From the NCBI GenBank assembly GCA_964388275.1, contig CAYLZD010000001.1:1-64000 (forward strand): a stretch of 64,000 nt of DNA, in the 5' to 3' direction. The notes below the pieces were generated by a model. It was not told where the DNA came from, did not search any database, and worked only from the letters and a program-made list of their open reading frames with translations. The stretch is from JARYLZ01 sp964388275 (GTDB lineage: Bacteria > Bacteroidota > Ignavibacteria > SZUA-365). Positions 7,152 to 15,693 of this stretch are shown piece by piece (the stretch's first letter is position 1; each line of letters begins with the position of its first letter). A program made the position numbers and the translations under genes.

Positions 7152-9541
7152 TAATATCCGTTTCCTGGTTGTCTGAACTGCTGGAACTGACCGAAGCTCC
7201 CGAGGAACTTGCGGAGATTCTGACCGGCATAGGTCTCGAAGTGGAAGGAATGGAAAATAGAGGCGCCGCTTTTCGAGACATAGTCGTCGGCTATGTTAAA
7301 TCCTGCGAACCGCATCCGAATGCGAGCGCATTGACGCTCTGCGTCGTCGACGGCGGATGCGGAGATGAAACCGTCATCTGCGGAGCTACCAACGTCGCAA
7401 CTGGGCAGCGGGTTGCCTTCGCCCGCGTCGGCGCCGTAGTGCCCAGGACCGGCCTCCTTCTCGAGCGGAAGACCATACGAGGCGTCGCGTCCTCCGGAAT
7501 GCTCTGCTCTTCATACGAACTCGGTCTGAACGAGGACCATTCCGGGATAATGGTCCTCCCTGAAAACTCTAAAATTGGAACGCCGGTCGCAGACCTGCTT
7601 CGACGGAATGATGTAGTGCTGCAGATTGGCATTACTCCGAATCGCGGCGATGCCCTATCATATATCGGCGTGGCACGGGATCTTTCAGCCCGACTCGAGC
7701 GCCCTCTCCGTCTTCCTGATATCAGAACCTCGGAGACCGGCAATCCTCCCGCCCTTCCTATAACCATCGTCGACCCGGCACTCTGCCCGAGATACGCGGG
7801 CGCCGTGCTGCGCGGCATAACGGTCGGACCGTCGCCGGAATGGCTTTCCGCTGCCCTTGAGAACGCGGGCGTCCGCCCCGTGAACAACGTCGTCGACATC
7901 ACGAATTTCGTGATGCTGGAGACCGGCCAACCGATGCACGCTTTCGATCTGGACAATCTCGCGGGACCGGAAATCATAGTCCGGCCTTCAACCGCCGGCG
8001 AGCATTTTGTGACTCTGGACGAGCGCGGACATACACTGCACAACGGCGCGATTCTGATCTGCGATGCGGAGAAACCTGTGGCGCTCGGCGGAGTCATGGG
8101 AGGATTGAATTCCAGCATCAGCCTCTCCACAAAAACCATTCTTCTCGAAAGCGCCTGTTTCAACCCCTCATCGATTCGTTTCACGGCGCGGAGACTGGGA
8201 ATATCCTCTGAATCTTCGTACCGCTTCGAGCGCGGCACCGACCCGGAAGGTGTGCTGCGGGCACTCACACGCGCGGTGGATCTGATCATAGAAACGGCCG
8301 GTGGGATTCTCACAGGTATCAGCGATGTCTATCCGAAACCGCAAGAGCCTCGCGTCATTACTTTGCGTTGTGATTATGTCGAACGCATACTCGGAGTGCG
8401 CATAGACACGGAGCGTATCGCGTCGATATTGCGCAATCTGCGTTTTGGTGTGGATGCGTCCGCAGGTGTCCTCCGTTGCGTCGTGCCGACTTTCCGGAAC
8501 GACATCGAAAGGGAGGTGGACCTCGCGGAAGAAATCGCGAGGATTTATGGATATGACAACATACCCGCGCCTGAAAAAATCTCCCTCCATTCGTCGGAGC
8601 CGTATGACGATGAGGTATTTATAAATTCTCTGCGCCGCGTCGCTTTGGCGTTGGGATTCGATGAAGTCGTCTCGTCCTCACTGATAGAACGGAAGCAGAC
8701 CTTCGGCAATGATGGCCCCGACATCATCGAGGTACTGAATCCCGTCAACGCGGAACGCCCATGTCTTCGGCCTGCGCTTCTGCCTTCGATGTTGGAGAAC
8801 ATCGAGCGCAATATCAGGAACGGCGCCGGATCCCTGCGCATTTTCGAAATCGGCAATGTGTTCTCCGCCAGCAACCCTTGTGAAAGCGCTGTCTTCGAAG
8901 ATATCAGGCAGGAGCCGCGCATTGCCTTTGCTGTAACCGGTAACGCGGAAGAGCGTTCCTGGCATCAAGAGGAACGCCGCTTCGATTTTTTCGATCTGAA
9001 AGGCTTGATTGAGGCTTTTCTTGAGAAGATGCGTTTGTCGGACAAAACGACTATGAGGATGGGCGTACAACAGGCTTCATCCAGCCCAGGTTTAACGGTT
9101 GAAATCGATGGAGTTGTCTGCGGGCGCCTGACGCAGATAAGTGAACGACTATCGGAATTGTATTCCATTGAACAATCTGTATATTACGCCGAGTTCAGCG
9201 TCGAGGCATTGCGCAAAGCTCCGGCTGGAGAAATCCGATATACTCCGGTCAGACGGTATCCTGAAGTCCGGAGAGACCTCGCGTTTCTGTTGAAGAATGA
9301 GGTTACGGCAGGCGAATTGCTGGCCTCGGTGACTGCGGCCGGTGTGCGCATCCTCAACGAGGTTCAGGTGGTTGATGTTTTCCGCCACGAAAGCTTCGGA
9401 TCGGATATGAAGAGCATGGCGGTTTCGCTCACGTTCCAGGCGTCCGATCGAACACTGGAGGACGGTGAGATAAGCGCCGCGTTGACAACGATAGTCAAAA
9501 CCATCAAATCTCTTCTCCACGCGGAACTCAGAGAAGTTTAA
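7148..9541 (+). CDS. pheT: phenylalanyl-tRNA synthetase beta subunit
   Basis: This is the 797-residue partner of PheS. Domains in order are an EMAP-type tRNA-binding domain (PHPNASALTLC), the B3/4 editing domain with VNNVVDITNFVMLE, the B5 domain, the catalytic-like core, and a C-terminal ferredoxin-fold anticodon-binding domain with RRYPEVRRDLAFL. The length is normal. The start overlaps the pheS stop by 4 bases. After the stop comes a short gap to the ZapB-like coiled-coil gene, an arrangement also seen in Bacteroidota relatives. Confidence 0.96.
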   Translation: MIISVSWLSELLELTEAPEELAEILTGIGLEVEGMENRGAAFRDIVVGYVKSCEPHPNASALTLCVVDGGCGDETVICGATNVATGQRVAFARVGAVVPRTGLLLERKTIRGVASSGMLCSSYELGLNEDHSGIMVLPENSKIGTPVADLLRRNDVVLQIGITPNRGDALSYIGVARDLSARLERPLRLPDIRTSETGNPPALPITIVDPALCPRYAGAVLRGITVGPSPEWLSAALENAGVRPVNNVVDITNFVMLETGQPMHAFDLDNLAGPEIIVRPSTAGEHFVTLDERGHTLHNGAILICDAEKPVALGGVMGGLNSSISLSTKTILLESACFNPSSIRFTARRLGISSESSYRFERGTDPEGVLRALTRAVDLIIETAGGILTGISDVYPKPQEPRVITLRCDYVERILGVRIDTERIASILRNLRFGVDASAGVLRCVVPTFRNDIEREVDLAEEIARIYGYDNIPAPEKISLHSSEPYDDEVFINSLRRVALALGFDEVVSSSLIERKQTFGNDGPDIIEVLNPVNAERPCLRPALLPSMLENIERNIRNGAGSLRIFEIGNVFSASNPCESAVFEDIRQEPRIAFAVTGNAEERSWHQEERRFDFFDLKGLIEAFLEKMRLSDKTTMRMGVQQASSSPGLTVEIDGVVCGRLTQISERLSELYSIEQSVYYAEFSVEALRKAPAGEIRYTPVRRYPEVRRDLAFLLKNEVTAGELLASVTAAGVRILNEVQVVDVFRHESFGSDMKSMAVSLTFQASDRTLEDGEISAALTTIVKTIKSLLHAELREV

Positions 9542-9572
9542 GCGCCAAACAGAAGCAGATATCGGAGCGAAC

Positions 9573-9899
9573 ATGGAAAGAAACCTGCAGCACGCGGCGG
9601 AAGATATGGTTGTTAAGAATATCCAAACCGTGATCGAAGGAATCCGGGAGCGAATCGAAACCGCCGCGGATGCCATTCGCTCTCTTCGGGGAAAAAATGA
9701 CGAGTTGGGTCAAAAGGTCAGAGAACTGGAGACCGCGAATGCCGAACTGGCAAAAAGAATTCAGGAGCTGGAAAACGGACGGACGGCGAATGCTCTTGAT
9801 GTTGGCGAGCGACTTTTTTATCTTAGTGCCGATGAACGAGAGGCGCTCGAGCGTCAGATAGATGACCTGCTCTCGCGTGTTCATTCCCATTTGCGTTGA
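9573..9899 (+). CDS. ZapB-like coiled-coil protein
   Basis: A 108-residue, highly charged protein. Residues about 15-70 form heptad-rich coiled coil (IRERIETAADAIRSLRGKNDEL and following repeats), and there is a second short helix at the C-terminus. Small coiled-coil proteins next to zapA are often annotated as ZapB-like cell-division factors that crosslink Z-ring proteins. The inference here rests on the coiled coil and on zapA starting 58 bases downstream. Sequence identity to E. coli ZapB is not evident. Confidence 0.55.
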   Translation: MERNLQHAAEDMVVKNIQTVIEGIRERIETAADAIRSLRGKNDELGQKVRELETANAELAKRIQELENGRTANALDVGERLFYLSADEREALERQIDDLLSRVHSHLR

Positions 9900-9957
9900 A
9901 TTTAAACGTCGCCCGTTCTTTACGGGCGCAAACGGGCGGACATCCCGGTCGGAAGTT

Positions 9958-10242
9958 ATGGAACAGAAAAGCATACGAGTTCAGATATTCGGAAAAGAAT
10001 ACCCCCTTCGCGTTGACGACGAGCAGATAACGTTTCGCGCGGCTCAACATATCGACCGCATGATGGGGGATTTGCACAATCAGTTACCGGACCAGCCGCC
10101 GGCCACGCTGGCTGTGCTTTCCGCTCTGAACGTGTCTGAAAGTCTGTTCCATGAGCAAAAGTACACCATGCAGACGCTCAAAGAAGTCGAGAAGGATGTT
10201 ACCGCCCTCTCACGGTATCTTGACGAAGTATTGAAGGATTAA
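9958..10242 (+). CDS. zapA: cell division protein ZapA
   Basis: A 94-residue protein with the ZapA N-terminal globular fold signature (IRVQIFGKEYPLRVDDEQITF followed by RAAQHIDRMMG) and a C-terminal helix for tetramer formation. ZapA crosslinks FtsZ filaments at the division ring. The ATG at 9958 (after GGAAG) is preferred over an upstream in-frame ATG at 9862, which lies inside the ZapB-like gene and would add 32 unrelated residues. The following 270 bases encode a structured RNA, not a protein. Confidence 0.88.
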   Translation: MEQKSIRVQIFGKEYPLRVDDEQITFRAAQHIDRMMGDLHNQLPDQPPATLAVLSALNVSESLFHEQKYTMQTLKEVEKDVTALSRYLDEVLKD

Positions 10243-10269
10243 AACCGCTCCGCGGTGAATTTCAATTCA

Positions 10270-10491
10270 GGACCGCATTTCCGGACTGTGCCGGGCACCG
10301 TTTAAAAAGAACCAACGCTTTTTTAATGGGAATCTGACTCTTTTCATCAATTGCAGGCCTCACCCGCCTCGGCGGATCGTGCCGGGAGACCGACACGACA
10401 GTGGAAGCAAAAGATGGCAAGGCATTTACCCACTGTGCATGAAGGGGGTTCTTTCTTAAACCCTTCCGCTGGTGCAGAGGAAATGCGGTTC
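10270..10491 (+). ncRNA. ssrS: long structured RNA, probably 6S RNA
   Basis: No protein fits this stretch. Its two ends pair over a long distance: 10270-10282 with 10479-10491 (13 pairs, one G-U), then GCACC 10295-10299 with GGTGC 10471-10475, then 10300-10313 with 10447-10461 (14 pairs with one bulged C). The interior holds further stems: a TCGTG...CACGA hairpin with a GAGA loop near 10376-10399, a CCGC/GCGG hairpin near 10364-10375, and ACAGTGG pairing with CCACTGT around 10398-10437. An elongated closing stem, a large internal region, about 220 bases and a position directly after zapA match 6S RNA, which sequesters housekeeping RNA polymerase and follows zapA in many bacteria. The branched apical part is more complex than in E. 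coli, so the family assignment is inferred. The ends are approximate. Confidence 0.6.
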
Positions 10492-10516
10492 TTTTATGTC
10501 ACCGGAGGATCCAATA

Positions 10517-12085
10517 ATGAGCCTGGAACTATATCTTATCATTCCGATCCTGGCAGCGCTCTGTGCGCTTTTCCTGTGGATCGGATGGGCGACCAGCGCC
10601 CGCATGGGAAAAAACAGAATCAGCGAAGCCGAGACCAGAGCCAGACAACTGATCGAAGACGCGGAAAAGGAAATCGCTAACCTGAAAAAGGAAAAACTGC
10701 TCGAAGTCAAGGATGAATGGTATAAGAAAAAACAGGAATTCGAGCGTGAAGCCAACAGGCAACGGAGCAAACTCCAGAATCTTGAGAAGCAGATCTCATC
10801 CAAAGAAGAGTCTCTTTCAAGCAAACTGGAGGTCATGAACAAGAAAGAATCAGGCATCCGCCAGATGGAAGAGCGGATTCAACGGAAGGAAACCGAACTG
10901 CAGGAAAGAATCAATCAGACAAAAGCTGTGATCGACGAGCAGACGGCGCGTCTTGAACGGATTTCGGGCATGTCCCGGGAGGACGCAAAGAAAATCCTCA
11001 TGGAAAACATGATCAACGACGCAAGGCTAGCCGCGGCTCAGCAATTGAAAGACATACGCGACGAAATGAAGGTCACCGCTAAAAAGGAAGCCCGCAAGCT
11101 TGTGATACAATCGATTCAGCGCACGGCTTCAGATCATTCGGTTGAAACCACGGTGAGCGTCCTCAATCTTCAGAACGAGGAAATGAAGGGACGGATCATC
11201 GGCAGAGAAGGCCGCAACATCAGGGCCTTCGAAGCGGCGACCGGAATAGACGTCATCGTTGATGACACGCCTGAAGCGGTCATTCTCTCCGGGTTCGATC
11301 CTTTCAGACGCGAGGTCGCACGCATCGCGCTGGAAACCCTTATGGCGGACGGCCGCATCCACCCGGCACGAATCGAAGAGGTAGTGGAAAAAGTCCGTAA
11401 GGATCTGGAAGAGGAGACCTTCCGAACAGGCGAGAACACCCTGCTCGATGTTGGCATACACAACGCGCATCCCGAAATCAAGCGCTACGTCGGAAAGATG
11501 AAATACCGGTCCAGCTATGGACAGAATCTGCTTCAGCATTCGGTCGAAGTGGCCTGGTTGTGCGGAATAATGGCTACCGAACTCAGGTTGGATCCGAAGA
11601 TCGCAGTGCGCGCAGGTCTGCTTCATGATATCGGCAAATGCGTCGACCGGAGCATCGAAGGCCCGCATGCCTTGATCGGCATGGACTTGGCCAGAAAGTA
11701 CCGGGAACATGCGGTGGTCGTGAACGCGATAGGATCGCATCACGACGACATTGAAATGGAATCACCGTTCGCGGCCCTTGTACAGGCGGCGGATTCCATC
11801 AGCGGCGCCAGGCCGGGAGCAAGAAGGGAATCTCTCGAGGGATATGTGAAACGGCTGGAAAAACTCGAGACAATCGCAAAATCATTCGAGGGCGTGGCTA
11901 AAACATACGCCATACAGGCCGGTCGCGAGATTCGCGTAATGGTTGAGCATGACCGCATTGATGATACCTTGGCCGATCAACTCGCCAACGATATCGCCGA
12001 AAAAATCCAGTCCGAGATGGAATATCCCGGACAGATAAAGGTCACCGTCATACGCGAAAAACGCGCAATCGCTTACGCGCGCTGA
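10517..12085 (+). CDS. rny: ribonuclease Y
   Basis: RNase Y is a membrane-anchored endoribonuclease that starts mRNA decay. The 522-residue protein has the canonical order: one N-terminal membrane helix (residues about 5-27), a long charged coiled coil, a KH domain with GRIIGREGRNIRAFE, and an HD domain with LLHDIGK and the SHHDD segment. The ATG at 10517 follows GGAGG (10504-10508) with 8-base spacing. In-frame upstream codons overlap the structured RNA and are not used. That RNA ends about 12 bases before this ribosome-binding site. Confidence 0.96.
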   Translation: MSLELYLIIPILAALCALFLWIGWATSARMGKNRISEAETRARQLIEDAEKEIANLKKEKLLEVKDEWYKKKQEFEREANRQRSKLQNLEKQISSKEESLSSKLEVMNKKESGIRQMEERIQRKETELQERINQTKAVIDEQTARLERISGMSREDAKKILMENMINDARLAAAQQLKDIRDEMKVTAKKEARKLVIQSIQRTASDHSVETTVSVLNLQNEEMKGRIIGREGRNIRAFEAATGIDVIVDDTPEAVILSGFDPFRREVARIALETLMADGRIHPARIEEVVEKVRKDLEEETFRTGENTLLDVGIHNAHPEIKRYVGKMKYRSSYGQNLLQHSVEVAWLCGIMATELRLDPKIAVRAGLLHDIGKCVDRSIEGPHALIGMDLARKYREHAVVVNAIGSHHDDIEMESPFAALVQAADSISGARPGARRESLEGYVKRLEKLETIAKSFEGVAKTYAIQAGREIRVMVEHDRIDDTLADQLANDIAEKIQSEMEYPGQIKVTVIREKRAIAYAR

Positions 12086-12097
12086 CGGAATCCCCCT

Positions 12098-12754
12098 ATG
12101 CCGGCGCATATAACCGAGCGCAGGAGCCAGCCGTATTTCCTCGTCGGCATTACAGGAAATTACGGCGCCGGAAAAAGCGCCCTGGCGCGTATTATTTCCG
12201 AGACCGAGCTCGTAATCAACAGCGACGAGCTTGCCCGCCACCTTACAGAAAGCGACGTCGGTATTCGCCGTTCCATCAGAACCGAATTCGGCGATGAAGT
12301 ATTCCGGACCGACGGCCGCCTTGACAGAGAGGCTCTTGCCGGTATCGTGTTCGCGGATCCTGGCAAGCGGTCCCGGCTCAACTCGATGGTGCATCCTGCC
12401 GTCATTGCCGAAATAATCGAGATCGCCGAATGCGAGGCGAAAAAAGGCAATCGCATAATCTTTGTCGAATCCGCGCTCATTTATGAAAGCGGCATCGAAT
12501 CGATGTTCGACTTCATAGCCGTTGTCATCGCCGATGAAGAAACCGTGATACGACGGCTCGCGCAGCAACGAGGTGAAAATCCGGAGAGTATTCGAGTCCG
12601 CATATCGAGCCAGCTTCCTCCTGAGCAGAAGGCCGCCCGTGCTGATTTCGTGGTTCGCAACATCGCCGGAAAGGAAGAACTTCGAAAAGCGGCTTCATTA
12701 CTCCTCACGCTTGTCGCTTCAATGGCTCGAAGGCATGAATCTCATTGCACGTGA
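12098..12754 (+). CDS. coaE: dephospho-CoA kinase
   Basis: CoaE phosphorylates the 3'-OH of dephospho-CoA, the last step of coenzyme A synthesis. The 218-residue P-loop kinase shows GITGNYGAGKS (Walker A lysine K26), the INSDELAR substrate-binding motif in place of the more usual DAD, VHPAV in the lid region and the LAQQRG arginine segment. It lies 12 bases after rny. Its 3' end overlaps the next gene by 20 bases if that gene starts at 12735. Confidence 0.92.
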   Translation: MPAHITERRSQPYFLVGITGNYGAGKSALARIISETELVINSDELARHLTESDVGIRRSIRTEFGDEVFRTDGRLDREALAGIVFADPGKRSRLNSMVHPAVIAEIIEIAECEAKKGNRIIFVESALIYESGIESMFDFIAVVIADEETVIRRLAQQRGENPESIRVRISSQLPPEQKAARADFVVRNIAGKEELRKAASLLLTLVASMARRHESHCT

Positions 12755-13940
12755 TAACCGAATCATGATTCCGACGTACCGCCGGCTCACAATTGAGATT
12801 GCAAGAGCCGACGGCGTTCGCCTCTACGACAAATCTGGAAAATCCTATCTGGATCTGTTCGGAGGATTGGCTGTCAACCTGCTGGGACACCGCAATCCGT
12901 GCGTGTTGGAGGCAATCAGACAGCAACTCGACAGGTATGCGCACCTTTCGAATTATTACCTGCAAGAACCGCAGATATCCCTCGCCGAACGACTGTCTGA
13001 AAAAACGGGCATGGACCTTGTATTCTTTTGCAACAGCGGCTCAGAAGCAACGGAATCGGCTATCAAGCTCGCCCGGAAATGGGGCCGGCGGAGAGGGAAG
13101 CACGTCCTGCTCGGTTTCACCGGCGCGTTCCACGGCAGGACGACGGGCGCATTGTCGCTTATGTCGAAGGCTTCATACCGCAACGGCTATGCGCCATTCC
13201 TCGGCAGATGCGCTCGGCTACCTTTCAACGACTCATCCCGTCTGCGCGCGGCCGTGACAAACAGCACCGCTGCCGTCTTTCTCGAATGTATTCAGGGCGA
13301 AGGCGGAATAGTGCCGATCAAACAGGATTTCGCGGATGCGCTGTCGGAGTTACGGGACGCATTCGGCTTTCTACTGATAACGGACGAGGTGCAGGCCGGA
13401 CTCGGGCGCACCGGCGCCTTTCTCGCAGGCGAACACTGGAAGTTGAAGCCGGATGTCGTACTGCTCGCCAAAGGTCTCGGCGGCGGTCTTCCGCTGGGCG
13501 CTCTGCTTGTGAAGGAGGACTTGGGAACCGTGTACGGTCTCGGCGGACACGGAAGCACCTTCGGAGGCAATCCCGTCGCCTGTGCGGCCGGCGATGCGGT
13601 TCTGCGTGTCTTGGAGAACGAACGTCTGGTGGAACGGGCCGCTCGCATCGGCGAACGGCTGATGGGCGCATTCGGCTCTATAGCTGAAGAATACCCCGCA
13701 TTGATCCATGAGATTCGCGGAAAGGGCTGCATGATCGGCATTGAGATGGGGAAGAGAACGCCGGCTTTCGCAAATGCCTGTCTGGAGCACGGAGCGCTGG
13801 TCAACATAACCAACGACGACACCCTGCGCCTTCTCCCGCCTCTGACTCTTTCGGACGATGACGTATCGCTCGCCGTCAGCATCTTCCGCCGTGCGGCTTC
13901 GGACCTGCACGACAGGACAAACCAACCTGCTGAAAAATGA
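12735..13940 (+). CDS. class III PLP-dependent aminotransferase, ArgD-like
   Basis: A 401-residue class III aminotransferase, closest in appearance to acetylornithine aminotransferases. It shows the N-terminal RIMIPTYRR...[15 protein letters not shown], the cofactor-binding [38 protein letters not shown], the Schiff-base lysine in [14 protein letters not shown], and [13 protein letters not shown]. No arginine or lysine biosynthesis genes are adjacent, so ornithine, lysine-pathway and other omega-amino substrates all remain possible. ATG 12735 fits the family N-terminus and overlaps coaE by 20 bases. ATG 12765 is the alternative. The end overlaps nadB by 4 bases (ATGA). Confidence 0.8.
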   Translation: MNLIARDNRIMIPTYRRLTIEIARADGVRLYDKSGKSYLDLFGGLAVNLLGHRNPCVLEAIRQQLDRYAHLSNYYLQEPQISLAERLSEKTGMDLVFFCNSGSEATESAIKLARKWGRRRGKHVLLGFTGAFHGRTTGALSLMSKASYRNGYAPFLGRCARLPFNDSSRLRAAVTNSTAAVFLECIQGEGGIVPIKQDFADALSELRDAFGFLLITDEVQAGLGRTGAFLAGEHWKLKPDVVLLAKGLGGGLPLGALLVKEDLGTVYGLGGHGSTFGGNPVACAAGDAVLRVLENERLVERAARIGERLMGAFGSIAEEYPALIHEIRGKGCMIGIEMGKRTPAFANACLEHGALVNITNDDTLRLLPPLTLSDDDVSLAVSIFRRAASDLHDRTNQPAEK

Positions 13941-15544
13941 CTCGTCAAACTGATGTGTTGATTATCGGCAGCGGCATCGCGGGACTCGTTACCGCCCTGA
14001 ACGTCGCTGACACCCTGAAAGTCATTCTTGTCACGAAGAAAGAGACGATCGAATCCAACACCAACTACGCTCAGGGCGGGATCGCATCCGTTTTCGCCGA
14101 CAACGACAGCACCGATCTGCATATCGAAGACACTCTCAGAGCCGGCGCAGGTCTCTGTCGGCGAGAAACCGTCGAAACCGTCGTCAGAGAGGGACCTGGC
14201 CTGATACGGGAATTGATTGATCTCGGTGTGCGCTTCACGGAGCGCCACGGCAAACTCGATCTCGGCATGGAAGGGGGGCACTCGCGCAACAGGATTCTGC
14301 ATGCCGAAGACCTGACCGGCGCGGAGATAGAACGCGCGCTGGTTCATAATGCCCGCAATCATCCCAACATCGTGATTCTCGAGAACCATCTGGCGCTCGA
14401 ACTGATCACCGAGCACAATCTCAGGGGCGCCGGCGCCGTGCGCCTCGAACCCGTACACTGCTGGGGCGCATACGTGCTCGACAGCGAGCGGGGAGTGGTG
14501 GATACTTTTCTGGCCTCGGTGACAGTGTTGAGCACAGGGGGTTGCGGCCAGGTGTACCTGCACAGCACGAATCCGGGAATTGCCACCGGTGACGGAATAG
14601 CAATGGCATATCGGGCGGGCGCGAGAATAGCGAACATGGAATTCATTCAGTTTCACCCGACAACGCTATATCACCCTGCCGGCCGCTCCTTTCTCATCTC
14701 AGAAGCGGTGCGCGGACACGGCGCCGTCCTCAGAGCCCGCAACGGAGAGCGCTTCATGGAGCGCTACGACGAAAGACGCGAGTTGGCTCCGCGCGATATC
14801 GTGGCTCGAGCCATCGACGGCGAATTGAAAAGGCGCGGGGACGAATGCGTTTATCTCGATCTTACGCATCTGGATCCCATAGAGACGAAAGGACGCTTCC
14901 CGCACATAACCGAAACCTGTGCCAAGCACAGCATAGATATCACTGCGGAGTGGATACCGGTGGTCCCCGCGGCGCATTATGTTTGCGGAGGTGTGTTGAG
15001 CGATATCGACGGCAGAACCAGCATTCACGGTCTGTACGTTTGCGGCGAAGCAGGCATGACCGGACTGCACGGCGCCAACCGTCTTGCGAGCAATTCGCTT
15101 CTCGAAGCGCTTGTTCTAGCCGATCGGGCGGCCAGATCCATATCCGACTCGCATGCGGAGAATGCGGCGCCGACGGATATTCTGCCTTGGGATGACAGCG
15201 GCACGTACAATATCCGGGAATGGGTTTTGATTTCTCACAACAGAATGGAAATAAGATCTCTGATGTGGGATTATGTGGGCATCGTCAGATCAAGTCTGCG
15301 GCTCGAGCGGGCCTTCCGGAGAATTGAATTTCTACGGCAGGAGATTGAGGATTTTTACAAACGCACCCGGGTGTCGATCAAACTGGTCGAACTGCGCAAC
15401 CTTGCCCAGGTGGCTGAACTGATCGTGGTCTGCGCCTTGAGGCGCAGGGAAAGCCGCGGCCTGCATTACACTACGGACTACCCGAGACCCGATTCCGCCT
15501 GGGCCGGAAGGGATACCGTGCTATCCATTTTCGACCGGAAATAA
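13937..15544 (+). CDS. nadB: L-aspartate oxidase
   Basis: NadB oxidises L-aspartate to iminoaspartate, the first step of de novo NAD synthesis. The 535-residue flavoprotein has the FAD dinucleotide motif [13 protein letters not shown] at residues 9-21, the [11 protein letters not shown] loop, [11 protein letters not shown], the RGHGAVLR region, the conserved [11 protein letters not shown] motif and the [19 protein letters not shown]-terminal flavin contact, followed by a helical C-terminal domain. nadA and nadC are not in the window. The start is coupled to the aminotransferase gene by a 4-base overlap. Confidence 0.94.
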   Translation: MTRQTDVLIIGSGIAGLVTALNVADTLKVILVTKKETIESNTNYAQGGIASVFADNDSTDLHIEDTLRAGAGLCRRETVETVVREGPGLIRELIDLGVRFTERHGKLDLGMEGGHSRNRILHAEDLTGAEIERALVHNARNHPNIVILENHLALELITEHNLRGAGAVRLEPVHCWGAYVLDSERGVVDTFLASVTVLSTGGCGQVYLHSTNPGIATGDGIAMAYRAGARIANMEFIQFHPTTLYHPAGRSFLISEAVRGHGAVLRARNGERFMERYDERRELAPRDIVARAIDGELKRRGDECVYLDLTHLDPIETKGRFPHITETCAKHSIDITAEWIPVVPAAHYVCGGVLSDIDGRTSIHGLYVCGEAGMTGLHGANRLASNSLLEALVLADRAARSISDSHAENAAPTDILPWDDSGTYNIREWVLISHNRMEIRSLMWDYVGIVRSSLRLERAFRRIEFLRQEIEDFYKRTRVSIKLVELRNLAQVAELIVVCALRRRESRGLHYTTDYPRPDSAWAGRDTVLSIFDRK

Positions 15545-15693
15545 CCCCTTCCGGCCATCAGCGGAGCGAGCCCGTTTGACCGGACTCGCCCTATGCCCGT
15601 ACTCTGTTCTTCGCCCTAACTCATCACGGCGCGGTATCGATGGAATCATTTCACCGCATGAAGATGTTGTGGTGTGACCGAGGTATGTCCTAT

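Noticed and set aside
13292..14656. 454-codon open frame on the minus strand across the aminotransferase and nadB genes
   Set aside because: It is antisense to two well-supported genes, resembles no protein family and is explained by the codon bias of the real strand. Similar shadows lie opposite dxs (20400-21641), pheT (7291-8313), the GT4 gene (32338-33324) and the dehydratase partner (40086-41234).
15566..15589. Terminator between nadB and the TonB-dependent receptor
   Set aside because: GCGAG/CTCGC with a short inner stem is visible but has a mismatch and no T run, so it is too weak to list as a terminator.
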